A stretch of DNA of 64,000 nt from Amoebidium appalachense. Its lineage: Eukaryota > Ichthyosporea. Position numbers and translations under genes: made by a program. The notes under the pieces were generated by a model, which was given only the letters and a program-made list of their open reading frames with translations, had not been told where the DNA came from and made no database searches. Location: the NCBI GenBank assembly GCA_963693365.1, contig CAVNZM010000004.1, positions 7,006,001-7,070,000 on the forward strand, in the 5' to 3' direction. Every line of letters begins with the position of its first letter. The stretch's first letter is position 1. Below, piece after piece: positions 51,793 through 63,710 of this stretch.

Positions 51793-53342
51793 GTGTGTGT
51801 ATGTGCAACGGTAGCTCCTAAGGTGTGCTCGTATGTTCACCACAACCGTGTTTGCGCATGTCACAGTCTTATTTTTTTTGTGACACTTCGAAGTTCAGCA
51901 AAAAAGAACTAAAAAGTTTAGCCCCAGAGGTTTCCCTACATGTTTACCACATACAAATAGGTTTGTCTTCACAAATTCAAACCCCCCCCCCCTCCCCCCC
52001 CCCACCCTCACACACACACACACATACGTGCACACACAAAGCTCACCCACCCACCCAACTACACACCCACCCATACACACACACACACTTATACACACGT
52101 ACGCCTCCGCCCCTCACAGCTTCCCCATTCGGTTACCACAGTTTGATATGGTTACAATGTGTCGGACTCTACAAATTGATGGGTATATATGCTGTCCAGA
52201 AAGGACTAGAAATTTTTTTCTTTACCATTTACTTGTGCATTCATGGTATCATGCATGTGTGTACATGTACACATGCAGGTGTAAATTGATTATAACGGTT
52301 GCATGGCGTCTGCACGTGTACGAATTTCGATGCCTTGTAGAGTAATGGCCTGTTCTCTTACATAATACTGCTTGCAATTGTGTGGCATTCGACCATGTTT
52401 CTAATAACATTCTATATTGCACAACAAACAAAATCATCATGACCGCAGAGTTCATATAGATAGGATTATCAGCTGCAGAAGGAAAACACCGATTTCCGTG
52501 CAGCGAGTATCTTCTATAGCAAGACTTCCAGATCGGGAGGGGCAAAATCTAGCAAGAGAAAGCCGACCCTGTGGTCATGCATGCGGACAGGATCCCGCCC
52601 CCGGGGGGAGGGGGGGGGGAGATCAGTTTTTTATTTTGGCTGCGGCAAGTTATTGGGGGAAGGGGGGGGGGGGGGGGGGGGAGGGAGGTTGTACAGTGCG
52701 TGCAGTGCTTCTACATGCTCAAAAGAGAGCCCCCCCCCCCCCTCCCCCCCCCCCCCCCCCCCCCCCTTCCCGTGCGTGCGTATGTCCAACACCTAAGGGT
52801 GTGCTCGTATGTTCACCACAATAGCGTTTGCGCACGTCACAGTCTATGTTTTTTATAAAAACAGACCAAAGATCAGCAAAAAAAAAGAACAAAAATTTTT
52901 AGCCCCAAAGATTTCCCTCCATTTAGTCCAAATACAAGTAGTTCACTTCACAAATTCAACGTGTGTTAACTTAATAAACGGTTACATGGTGTCAGCACAT
53001 GTACGAATTTCGTAGGTGCAAGCACCGTCTATGCTTAGTCTGCGCGCCATAATTTTGCTTGCAATTGTGTCGCATATATGTCCGAACGGTTTCTAATAAC
53101 ATACTACACTCCACGTACAAAGAACAAGACAATTATCACCGCCAAGTCCAGATAGGAATATCAGCTGCAGCAGAAATATGCCGAGTTCCGTACCATGACT
53201 CAGTATCTTCTATAGCAAGACTTACAGATCGTGAGGGGCAAATCTAGCAAGAGAAAGCCGACCACGTGGTCATGCATGCAGGCAGGATCCCGGGGGGAGG
53301 GGGGAGGGGGTGTGTACCGCTAGTGCGTGCATTGCTTCTACA

Positions 53343-53375
<33 letters not shown>
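51793..53375 (+). repeat. Diverged large tandem duplication
   Basis: Copy 1 (about 51793-52766) and copy 2 (about 52767-53375) share, in the same order: GTGCTCGTATGTTCACCACAA, an AGCCCCA-rich stretch, GCACRTGTACGAATTTCG, AGTATCTTCTATAGCAAGACTT, CTAGCAAGAGAAAGCCGACC, GGTCATGCATGC, GCTTCTACATGC and a terminal C-run. Copy 2 is shorter and lacks a CA-rich segment. No protein is recognisable. Confidence 0.8.
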
Positions 53376-53376
<1 letters not shown>

Positions 53377-53600
53377 ACGTGGGTTTTTGCAGTCCCACAA
53401 GACAAGTGCTTTGCGTGGTTACTTTATTTGGACAACCGTTTAGCTTTCCATTGCGAATGAATCTTCACACATGCAGAATTACAACCAGGGCATTTATTTA
53501 CATTCAGTTACCACCCTTGAAATCATTTACATGCATTGTGAGATAAGCGTAATACATTTGAACCCCCTCCCCCTCCTCCTCCCCCCACCTCCCCCCCCCT

Positions 53601-53632
<32 letters not shown>

Positions 53633-53703
53633 TCCCCCATTCCCCCCTCCCCAAGATCCCTGCTTTAATGGGTTTATCTGCCGTGCTTTCACCACTCAGG
53701 TTC

Positions 53704-53704
53704 C

Positions 53705-53740
<36 letters not shown>

Positions 53741-53756
53741 GGGGGGGGGGGGGAGG
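53704..53756 (+). repeat. Compound A(27)G(~20) run
   Basis: A-run followed by a G-run; one of very few compound runs in the opposite order to the usual poly-C/poly-A. Confidence 0.9.
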
Positions 53757-54432
53757 GAGGAAGGATTCCCAGTGATGTAACCTAACTGCTATGGGGGATG
53801 ATTCATCGTTCGTTTATTTTCAAAATTTTAATAATACAATATAACATGCTGGCTTTTTTTTAAATTTTTTTTTTTTCTTCGACGTTCATTCGAAGCACTG
53901 CACACATCTCACTGCCGCCTCGACTTGTTTCATTTCACAGTCCCCTTGACCCCTCCCCTCCGTCCCAACCCTCTCTCCCCCCTCCCCCCCCCAAATCCCC
54001 TCCCCCTCTCCCGCCCCCCTCCCCTCTTCGCAACCACCCACCCACCCACACACACACACTCAATTCACCGCCGCAGGAGGCAGGGTGGGGAAGGGGGGGG
54101 GGGGGGTGGGGAGACGAGGGGATGGGAGGGTAGGGAAAGGGGAGAAAGAAGGGGGGGGGGGGGGGGGGGGGGAGGGGGAGAGGGGGGGGGGGGGGGGGGG
54201 GGGAGGGGGGGGGGAGGGGGGGGGGGGGGGGAGGGGGAGAGGGGGGAGAGGGGGAGGGAGAGGGGGGGGGGGGGGGGGGGGGGAAGAAAAAGCATGTGCT
54301 GTACAATCACTTTCTCTTCTGTCTCACAACCCCAAACCCTTCAAATTCTGGCCCTTCTATGTTGCGTTCGTTGCGAAATTCACAGCGCTCGATCGTGGAT
54401 TTTGGGCTACCCACATGTTGGAGCCAGTGTTT

Positions 54433-54487
<55 letters not shown>

Positions 54488-54924
54488 GTGATGTACGTGC
54501 GCGCGCACGTGCAAGTGAGTGAGTGGGTTTGTGACAGGGAGAGCACGAGTGAGAGAGAAAGTGTGTCCGTGTTTATACGTGTATGTGTGTGTTCGTGAGT
54601 CTGTGGTTGTGATTATGTGTGTGTAATAGCACGTGTTAAACCTGCGTGTGTGCTTGCGCGCAGGTGCGCACACACACACGCATGTCAGGTGCTTATAAGC
54701 GATAAGTGTATGTCTTTGTGTGTGTACGGGCTCTTCCACGTATATAGGGGTGTTAGGTCTGCCTGTGCCTGTATGTGTACGTGCGCACACACACGTTTGT
54801 GACCTGTGTGCAAGTATGCATGTGTGCATGTTTGCGTGTGTGTGTGTGACGTGAATGAGTGAGCAAGTAAGCCCGCCGGTTCGTGTGGGAGTGTCTTGGT
54901 GTGGGTATATCTGTGTTCAAAGCC

Positions 54925-54964
<40 letters not shown>

Positions 54965-55074
54965 GGGGAAGGGAGGGGGAGGGGGAGGGGTTACAAACAT
55001 TTTCTCGATTGCTTCTTTCGAACCCTGAATTGTTCCAATGACGGAGCCAGACGGATCATTCTTTACCCACCTGT

Positions 55075-55077
<3 letters not shown>

Positions 55078-55140
<63 letters not shown>
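55078..55140 (+). repeat. (GT)n microsatellite
   Basis: Pure GT repeat; a longer one follows at 55568-55642. Confidence 0.95.
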
Positions 55141-55146
<6 letters not shown>

Positions 55147-55566
55147 TTCGTGAATGTGTGTGTGTGTGTCTGTCGGTCACGGTGGGTATGTGTGCATGCA
55201 CGTATGAACGTGTGCGTGTATGTGTATGTTTGGGATGTAATAATGCGTTACACAGCACATAGTGTACAAGCACGCCGACAACATCGTGTCAGCCACACAG
55301 AGAGATAGGTGCGCAATAAAGAGCAGAGAGAGGGCATTCCTTCGAATATCAGTCATGTTAACCCCGAAACATAAAATTGCATTACTCCCAGCCTTCCATG
55401 GAAGAGCATAGGGCAGGTGTGTGGTGTGTGACCGAACCCTATGTGTGTGTGTTTGTGTGTCACCGCCGGGGGGGGGGGGGGGGGGGGGGGGGGGAGGGGG
55501 ATGGGGGGGGGAGGGGGGGAGGGGAGGGGGAGGTTGTAGAATGGATTGTAACATTTGTGTCTGAGG

Positions 55567-55567
<1 letters not shown>

Positions 55568-55642
<75 letters not shown>
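55568..55642 (+). repeat. (GT)n microsatellite
   Basis: About 75 bases of pure GT repeat, followed by a CTGT-rich segment and a CT repeat at about 55688-55708. Confidence 0.95.
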
Positions 55643-55644
<2 letters not shown>

Positions 55645-55685
55645 GCGTCTGTCTGTCTGTGTGCTTGTGTGTGGGTGCGCGCACA

Positions 55686-55725
<40 letters not shown>

Positions 55726-58089
55726 TGTTTTTGGGGAAGCGCCGGGGGAAGGGGGGGGGGGGGGGGGAAGATATACCCAAAGAGGCAGAGCTCCTGTGCT
55801 TGCAATACCGTGTATTTGCGGAAGAAAACACCTAAAAATGGAAAGTAGGGGTTAGCCAAATATGGCAGTTGCCGGAATAGGCACGGGAAGGTGCATCGGG
55901 GGAAGGGATATGGTGCAAGCAGAACGAAGCAGGGGATAAGGTTGGAGGAAAGGTGTGTTTGTATGTGGGTTTATTTCAAATTAGATATAATGTGTTTACT
56001 TACTCTATTTGAAAGTTATTTGATCATTCAGTTTTCCTTCTTTGGCTGCAAGGGGGAGGGGAGGGGGGGGGGGGGGAGGGGGGCGGAGGCGGGACAGAAG
56101 GAGGGAAGGGGGGGTGGTGGTGGTGGTGTGGGGGGGGGGGGGGGGAGGGGGGGCTGTGTGGGGACGGAGGGATGATACGGATGGGTGGGTTATGGTTACG
56201 GGCATATCATATAGTTTTACCCCCTGGGAATCACCCCAGGAGAGGGGGGCGGGAGAGGGAGGGGAGGGAGGGAGGATTGAACTAGAAAACAGACTCTGTA
56301 TGAGCCTGCCGAGCTAAATACTCACACTCTAGCATGCAAAGAACCGGAGAAAGAAAAGGAAACCACCAAGAGGGACTGATACGACACAGTGGAAGCGAGC
56401 TGAGAGTTTTAGAGCCAGAAATGGAAGGGAGATGGATTTATGGTAAGTGCTAGCGGGTAGGTGGGGACGGGTCGAAGCTAGGGTGGAGGGGAACCCGAGA
56501 GGGGCAGACAGGAAATGGGAGAAAATGAGAGGTAGTGAATTACCATGTTTGTGATGAAAAGGAGGGACAGTGGGGAAAATGAGTAAAAGGGCGCAAAAGG
56601 GGGGAGGGGGAGGGCAGGAAGAGGAGGGGCGAACGGAAGGAGAGGAGGGGAGAGGGGAGGGGGGAAGGAGGGAAGGGGAACACGGGCCGGGGAGGGGGGG
56701 AAACGGGGAAGGGGGCGTTGGGGGGGGGCAGAAGGAGACGGGGGCAAAGAGGTGGGTGGGTGTGTGTGTGTGTGTGTGGAGGGGGGGGGAGGGGGGGAGG
56801 GGGGGGGGGAGGGGGGGGAGGGGGGGAGGGGGGAGTACCTTGGACTTTTCCAAACACCTCAAAGTCGACAGATACGAGGGCTGTTCCCATTATGACTGTT
56901 CGTAACCGCCCCACAGTACAGGCTGTGTGTTGAACTGTGAGAGATGAACATGTGACTGGGGATGCACGACTCTAAGGAGGATGGGTCAGTGCTATACGCG
57001 AATCTCTATTTCTGTTCAAGTTTACTTGACGCCAAAGTTCTCAGAAGTTCGGGGTCCAAATAAAGACACACCTGAAACTGTGTCTTCGAACGGTTAATAT
57101 TGTAGAGATGTGCAAAGATAATCAATGTGGACTCTCTCTCCAGTGTCCGATCTCACATAAAAGCTATTATGTGCCTAGGAACACCGGACTTCAACGTGTG
57201 CAAGATGGTTGCCTAACTGAGACAGGACTTCTCTCTCTCTTTCGCTCTCTCCCTCCCTCTCCCTCTCCCTCTCCCTCGCCCTCTCCCTCTCCCTCCCTCC
57301 CTCCCCCCCTCCCCCCAGTGCACCCCCGTAAGGGTTCCCTCTCCCTCTCCACCAGCCACTATCTCCCCCTCCCTCCCACCTCTGAGACTCCCTCCCTCCC
57401 CCCCCCCCCTCCCCCCCTGCCTCCCTCACCGTCTCCTTCACCCCTCCCTCCGGACCCTCCCCGTCTTCCACCCGGCCTCCCTCCCTCCCTCCGTCCTACC
57501 CTCCCTCTTTTCCTCTCCGGACCCTCACACACCCTCTATCACCCTCCTCCTCTCGGCCCCCTTCGCTCTCCCCATCCCTCCCTCCCTCCCTTGCTCCCTC
57601 ACTCTCCCCCCGCCCCTCCCTCCCTCCCTCCCTCTGAGACCTGGCCTGAGGCCTCCCTCCCTCCCTCCCTCTCCCCTCCCCCCCCCCCCTCCCCCCCCTC
57701 CCCCCCCCCCTTCACCCCATCTCCCCCCTACCCCCTCTGACGAAGCGCGGCTCTCTACATACACACACACACTTGTGCACTGACACTGTGACACATGCAG
57801 TACAACCTTGAACAAGAGTTTGTGTGTGCGGTGCGTTTGACGGTGCTTGCCACGCGGAAGGGGGGGGGGGGGGGGGGAAGGGGGGGGAGGGGGGGGGGGA
57901 GGGGGGAGGGGGGGGGGGATGGTTTAACAGTCTAGTTTGAGCATGATCATCGGACCCCTCGATGTACCTTACCTTCAGTCTGAGAGGCTGCGCCTTTTCG
58001 AGGTCATCTCCGGCTCAAAAGGCATGCCCTCCGTCTTTCCAATGCTGTATGCATATGTGATTTCTAGAGTGACCCCGGGCCCGAACCCT

Positions 58090-58274
58090 GGCACGTACTG
58101 ATGGTGCCTGGGCTCAGCCTGCTATGAACTTGCCGTTCGCCTCACACCCTCTATTTTTCCTTACACTCTCGCGACCGCGTGCATGCTTTCTCTCGCGGCG
58201 GCTCTACGGTCCCGAGAGTCCAGTGTTCGCTGTGTGTGTAAGGAAAAGTACGAGTCACCTCAGTAGGTGACAGG
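58090..58274 (+). repeat. Element repeat unit, left copy 1
   Basis: Starts GGCACGTACTGATGGTGCC, includes TTTTTCCTTACACTCTCGCG at 58154 and GTGTGTAAGGAAAA at about 58234, and ends CTCAGTAGGTGACAGG. The core from CCTTACAC to GTGTAAGG (about 90 bases) has matching inverted ends like a small MITE. Confidence 0.85.
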
Positions 58275-58304
58275 CCCGAACCGAGGCTTTCAGGTTCTTT
58301 CGCT

Positions 58305-58476
58305 GGCACGTACTGACGGTGCCTGGGCTGCTTTGAACTTGCCGTTCGCCTCACACCCATCCTTACACTCTCGCGACCGCGTGCATGCTTTCTCTCGCGG
58401 CGGCTCTACGGTCCCGAGAGTCCAGTGTTCGCTGTGTGTGTAAGGAAAAATACGAGTCACCTCAGTAGGTGACAGG
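58305..58476 (+). repeat. Element repeat unit, left copy 2
   Basis: Near-identical direct copy of the unit at 58090, with a 13-base shorter lead-in to CCTTACACTCTCGCGACC. Ends 43 bases before the transposase frame opens. Confidence 0.85.
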
Positions 58477-58518
58477 AACGACCAATTCAATTCTGCCGCA
58501 CGTGCCACAAACTGATTC

Positions 58519-59421
58519 AATGATTGTTACCTGCATACCCATGCTCTCATGGGAGTGCTGGGGATTGTTGCTTTTATTGGCCAATCAGCTATAAACATGA
58601 ATGATTTTAAAACCAAGACAGGAAAGGAAATAATATGGCATGATGGATGTCTTTTTACAATTTTTCGCCTCCGCCACGGCACATCCTTCCAACTATTGAG
58701 TCGGCTGGTGGATGTGTCAGAACCGAATCTTTCGCGTATATTCCGCCATTTTCTTGGTGCACTGGCGTTAGCACAGGTTTTTCTATACGAAAAAGCCCCC
58801 ACCAGAGAGCAACTTTCGAAGTTTAAAGCCGGTTGCTACACTGGGCAATGGGATGATGTACGGTGGATCATTGATTGCACCGAGGTGTTTGTACAGGTGC
58901 CGACAAACCTCCTTCTGAAACGATGTTTCTACTCAGAGTACAAAAGCAATTATACTCTCAAGTACTTCGGGGGCATCACAACGGATATGAAACTCAGACC
59001 GGTGTCCGATGCACATGTGGGGGGGTTCAAAGACCCGGATCTCACAGGTGTATGCAAGCGTGAATTTGTAGATCAGATAGAAGAGGGGGATGAAATAGCA
59101 GCTGATAAAGGGTTTAGAGTGCACGGGCTAATCATGGAGAAGGGTGCTTCCTTGCTATTACCGTCGTTTGTTGAGCATGGGCAGCTAAACGCTGAAGACA
59201 CCATATATAGCCAATTTGAAAGACTGTCTAGTGTGCGCGTGCATGTGGAGAGGGCTTTTGGGCGCATGAAAAATTATCGGCTGTTTAGCAATCAGGTGCA
59301 GATGTCGATGGTAGGCACCCAATTTGGATGGTAGCTAAGGCTGTGGCTTTCTTGTGTAACATGCAAGAGCCACTATATAAGGATATGGTGGGGCCCGGGC
59401 ACACCAAAAGCATGGTGTAGA
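58519..59421 (+). pseudogene. ISL2EU/Harbinger-like DDE transposase, frameshifted
   Basis: The open frame begins at 58519 (first ATG 58549) and reaches a stop at 59332-59334, giving 261 residues from that ATG. A helix-turn-helix of the HTH_Tnp_4 kind lies at about 35-70 (FTIFRLRHGTSFQLLSRL, then VSEPNLSRIFRHF). The DDE_Tnp_4 core follows: IIDCTEVFVQVP (Asp 109), YSEYKSNYTLKYFGGI, EIAADKGFRVHGL (Asp 186) and VRVHVERAFGRMKNYR (Glu 234). All three expected catalytic acids are present. The C-terminal helix expected next (IWMVAKAVAFLCNMQEPLYK) reads on in another frame from 59322 to the stop at 59421, so a one-base loss near 59320 probably truncates the protein. No N-terminal zinc finger was seen; upstream sequence is repeat. 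Cut-and-paste transposases of this group act on terminal inverted repeats in the nucleus. Family assignment is from motif memory. Confidence 0.82.
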
Positions 59422-59463
59422 ATTTTCGTTTTCGATTGCCTCTCCCTAAAGCCCCCTTCTCTG

Positions 59464-59546
<83 letters not shown>

Positions 59547-59824
59547 GGGGGGGAGGGCAAAAATATGAATGAATGCTTGCATGTATGTATTCGGCCAGTA
59601 GGGCTCCACTTTTCCTGTATAGGAAAATAATAATAATAATTGAAATTATTATGTATTTGTGTGCCAAGTACAACCTTGAGTCGTTCTCCCCCCCCCCCCC
59701 CCCCCCCCCTTCTCACACACACACAACCACGCACACACGGAAGCACGCACGCACGCACGCACGCATTTGCACACACGCACGCATGCACCCCCCCCCCCCC
59801 ACACATACACACACACGTGTGTGT

Positions 59825-59855
<31 letters not shown>

Positions 59856-60049
59856 GTAGGCACGTATGCAAACACCAAGGGGGGAGGAGGGACCGGGGGG
59901 AGGGGTGGGGGGTGGGGGGGGGGGGGGGGGGGGGGTAGGAAACATATGCAGGCACCAGGGTCTGGTACATTGCTCTCAGATTTGACACACGGTCTTCATT
60001 CATTCATTATAGGTTCACTAGATCGGTCAGAAGATTACTAACCCCCCCC

Positions 60050-60080
<31 letters not shown>
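59422..60080. other. Spacer between transposase and XPG-like gene
   Basis: Holds a compound T(42)G(39) run (59465-59545), CA- and GCAC-rich DNA (59710-59820), G-runs (59826-59850, 59905-59936) and a C-run ending in CA repeats (60042-60080). No coding sequence is seen; in particular, no continuation of the nuclease. Confidence 0.75.
59465..59545 (+). repeat. Compound T(42)G(39) run
   Basis: Pure T followed directly by pure G. On the minus strand this is poly-C then poly-A. Confidence 0.9.
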
Positions 60081-60775
60081 ATTATGTTGTACTTTGTGCT
60101 TCTGGTAAAAACATCGGCGGGGGTTACAATCACTCCGTACAGTTTGGGAATGCGCACCGCATTAGCGGTCCCAGGGATGACCGCCGCATCCGCAATGCGC
60201 AGTTTGTATACAACCCGCGGGATGTTATACAGAAGAAGGTCGGCATCCTCAGTGACAACAGTGTGTGCCAAACCGGTACGTGCCATATAGGCAAGCTGGG
60301 GGTCTGCTTCGTATGGAGCTACTGTGTAATCGACATTCTCATCTTTCAGTCTAAGGATGATTGCATGTAAAACTCTGTTATCTAACTCTGCAGCGCTTCT
60401 CCATTTGTGTTTAGTTACCTCCTCCTGTTTCTCTCTTTTTGTGGCTATTTCTTGGCGGGCTTTGACCACCTTTTCTGCACGGTCGTTATCAACTAGTTTT
60501 CCCTCTTTCAATCTGCGCCCATCAAACACATAGTGTGGCTGGACCCCTGCTAGCCTATACGTATTAACTTTGGACATAAAGTGATTTGCAATAGCTGCAT
60601 ATGTGTCGTCTGTGACTTTTTTGTCATCTATTTGCTGTTTGGCTACTGTGTCAGCGAAAACTGAAAAGGACTTGTGGACCTGCACCATCCCGTCAAAAGC
60701 AACTACCCCACGTTGCAACTCTGCAGTAACATCTGTGGCTTTTTCGGCACTAATGCCGAGTGCTGGGAGCAAGCC
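60081..60775 (-). CDS. XPG/RAD2-family nuclease (EXO1/FEN1-like), partial
   Basis: One long minus-strand exon of about 231 codons. It opens GLLPALGI directly after TAG, an AG acceptor, so a first exon encoding the usual MG-x-x start is expected upstream but was not found. N-domain motifs include VVAFDGMVQVHKS (first metal Asp) and HYVFDGRRLKEGK (second Asp). The I-domain follows with VAPYEADPQLAYMA (Glu and Asp ligands) and TEDADLLLYN. The end, VFTRSTKYNIM, parallels the EXO1 stretch just before the SGCDY motif, but the sequence there runs into GT repeats and a G-run on this strand. Either a donor (AAT then GTGTGT) is used or the gene is broken. The downstream motif and helix-hairpin-helix are not visible toward the transposase. 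Family members cleave DNA flaps or act as 5' exonucleases. It could be a transposon accessory gene or a captured/truncated host EXO1. Confidence 0.72.
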
Positions 60776-61576
60776 CTACACACCCAGGGTAGAAGTGCAT
60801 GTATTCAAAGTAGTTTCTTTTCATGAAAAAAATTCTTTCGGGTTGTGCGCCCTCTGCGTTAACGTGCGAACACAAAACTCATTGTACGGCGTGGGTGCGT
60901 AGCAACGCGTTACGTAATCAGGGGGAAAAAAGGCGGCGCCAGAAAGAAATCGGGGACCACTCAAAATCGCCGATCCCGTATCCCATGTCCGACGCTGAGG
61001 CTGAGTTCGGCATTCTCCACATTCCATTGCACCAACCAATAGCGAAAGCTCAAGAGGCACAATCCCGGTTTCAATGCGCCGGGCATCTCTACATACATAT
61101 CTGTACAGCTATTTTTTTTTTATAGAAAAAATATACTACTCCACGGGTGAGCAATATTGATAACTCTAGGCCTGTGTGCTTGTTGAAGCTGCGTTTCCCC
61201 CCTTCTACGGTTCTTGCATTTTCAGTAAGTAATGTTCCAGTCGGATACGATATCGATGGCCGACGTAGGTGCGCGTGAGTGACACTAGTGTCGACCAGGG
61301 ATGTGTCGCCTCAGCCGGATGGTTCACGGGCGGGTTTGTGGCTCTGTGGGAGGGGCCTGGGTTGGGTTGGGTTTGCCCCTGCCGCGGACGTCGACGGTTG
61401 GGTGTTGGTTCTTTCCTCTGTTGGCGCCGGGCCAACCCGCGGGTTTTATGATATGCTCCGACGGTCAACAGATCTATCACGTGCACTAGTACTACTATTG
61501 CATGGCACTAGCCATTAGCTGTGAGTCACGCCGTGTTGCTGCTATTCATGTGTATAATGACGATTGCATGCAGACT

Positions 61577-61686
<110 letters not shown>

Positions 61687-61961
61687 GTTATAGATAGGCC
61701 CTGTTGACTGTTGCTGTGGAAGCGCGAATCAATGATTCGCGTCGCCGGGCCTGGTCGCAACAATATCAGCAAAGTACTATCGAAACCTCGGAATAAACGG
61801 TGCATCATAGATTGACTTCGTGCTAACTTTGCCCTTTCCGCCCTTCTTTATTTTTGCACCATAAGGCATCGACACACACAAACGTACAAACACACACAAA
61901 TACAATGTGCTGCAAACCGTGACATACGTACACTGTGACACACCGGACGTCGACACAGTGG

Positions 61962-62420
<459 letters not shown>

Positions 62421-62480
62421 CACATATACTCGGTACGTACACACACAAACGTGACCAGCCCTTCCCGAGCCGGCCCAGAG

Positions 62481-62713
62481 CTGCCACCTACTGAGATGGC
62501 TCCTTATTTTTCCTTACACATTCAGCGAACACCTCACACGTACTGACGGTGTGCACGCGCTGCGATGAACTTTACGTTCGGTTCGCTCCGATTTTTCCTT
62601 ACACTCTCGCGACCGCGTGCATGCTTTCTGTCGCGGCGCCTCGGCGGTTCGATAGAGTCCAGTGTTCGCTGAATGTGTAAGGAAAAATAAGGAGCCATCT
62701 CAGTAGGTGGCAG
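62481..62713. repeat. Element repeat units, right side (partial inverted plus full direct copy)
   Basis: 62481-62532 is a partial inverted copy (CTGCCACCTACTGAGATGG to AGCGAACAC). 62535-62713 is a full copy in the same orientation as the left units, with TTTTTCCTTACACTCTCGCG at 62592 and GTGTAAGGAAAAATAAGG at about 62675. Confidence 0.85.
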
Positions 62714-63037
62714 AGCGAACACTGGACTCTATCGAACCGTCGAGGCGCCGCGACAGAATTTAAAGCATGCACGCGGTCGCGAGAGTGTAAGGAAAAATCG
62801 GCGAACGTAAAGTTCATCGCAGCGCGTGCACACCGTCAGTACGTGTGAGCAGCGAACGTGAAGTTCATCGCAGCGCGTGCACACCGTCAGTACGTGTGAG
62901 GGCCCAGAGCTGCCACCTACTGAGATGGCTCCTTATTTTTCCTTACACATTCAGCGAACACTGGACTCCATCGAACCGTCGAGGCGCCGCGACAGAAAGC
63001 ATGCACGCGGTCGCGAGAGTGTAAGGAAAAATCGGAG
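62713..63037 (-). repeat. Element repeat units, right side inverted copies
   Basis: 62713-62848 is an inverted copy lacking its outer end. 62849-62900 repeats its AACGTGAAGTTCATCGCAG to GTCAGTACGTGTGAG tail. 62910-63037 is another inverted copy with both TCCTTACAC and GTGTAAGGA ends. With the unit at 62535 they form a near-perfect palindrome centred at about 62695. Confidence 0.85.
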
Positions 63038-63710
63038 CCACCAACGATGACTGCATCATGCTGTCCGGCGATTGGCTGATGTTCAAAGCTGCCCATCTAT
63101 TGGTCTCTGGTTAATATATGATAATACAGGGTTGACTCAGATGAGATCGCATAATCGCTGGTGCAGTTAAACCATAGCCCATTTAATCCTGAAAGGCCAC
63201 AAAACGATGAAACGATCAAAAAGATGACACACAGTATACGTAAGGTTGACGGTGTTAGAAACAGGTTACAGACACAGGCACATAGTAAGCAGCTGCAACC
63301 GAGAGTTAATAATAGGCTGCGACCAACGGTTTGTGACGGTGTTAACAGACAGACATAAGACACACGGAGGAGTCCGGTACCGGTACTGAACGGTCGAGAT
63401 GGCCGTACAGAGGTTTGAATTCGAGCGGGAATGAATGACGTTATGCATGAGGTTATCAATGCCTTGTCAGCGATTGCATCAAAATCATGCAAAGAAATCA
63501 AATTTGCTTCGCTTCGAGCCTTTTCACTGAATGGCTGTTTAATTTTTTTAAAAATTGCCTCAAGGTGGGGTCAAAACGCACGCGCTGGAATCGAAAGGCA
63601 AAACATCCTGGCACACGTATTTCCGAACTGATTGGTTGCATATCATGGTGGTTCGAGTCTAGCCGATTCGATTGGTTAGGTGACGATAAAACCGTACGTG
63701 TGCCCGTCTG
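63038..63710. other. Insertion-like segment splitting a repeat unit
   Basis: About 673 bases of unique sequence separate the end of the inverted unit at 62910 (GGAAAAATCGGAGC) from its expected continuation (GAACGTAAAGTTCATCGCAG) at 63714. No protein is recognised; short open frames occur on both strands. Confidence 0.5.

Larger units (their letters stand above)
50822..58089. other. Gene-poor repeat-rich region between bHLH gene and mobile element
   Basis: No gene is supported. It contains a ~1 kb tandem duplication (listed separately), G-rich blocks (54075-54290, 54925-54985, 55468-55535, 56050-56150, 56600-56835, 57860-57920), GT repeats, and C/CCCT-rich DNA at 57230-57740. The long Gly- or Pro-rich open frames are translations of these tracts. 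Confidence 0.7.

Noticed and set aside
475-57740. Many long open frames encoding poly-Pro, poly-Gly, Cys-Val or His-Thr repeats
   Set aside because: They are translations of C-runs, G-runs and CA/GT repeats, appear on several frames at once, and have no domain or sensible start context.
60770-60775. Start of the XPG-like protein at the TTG codon
   Set aside because: The family motif GLLPAL extends one codon upstream to a TAG that is best read as a splice acceptor; the real start is in an unseen exon.
63400-63430. GGTTTGAATTC as the T-arm of a tRNA
   Set aside because: No acceptor-stem pairing or anticodon arm at the right distance. No tRNA was found anywhere in the window.
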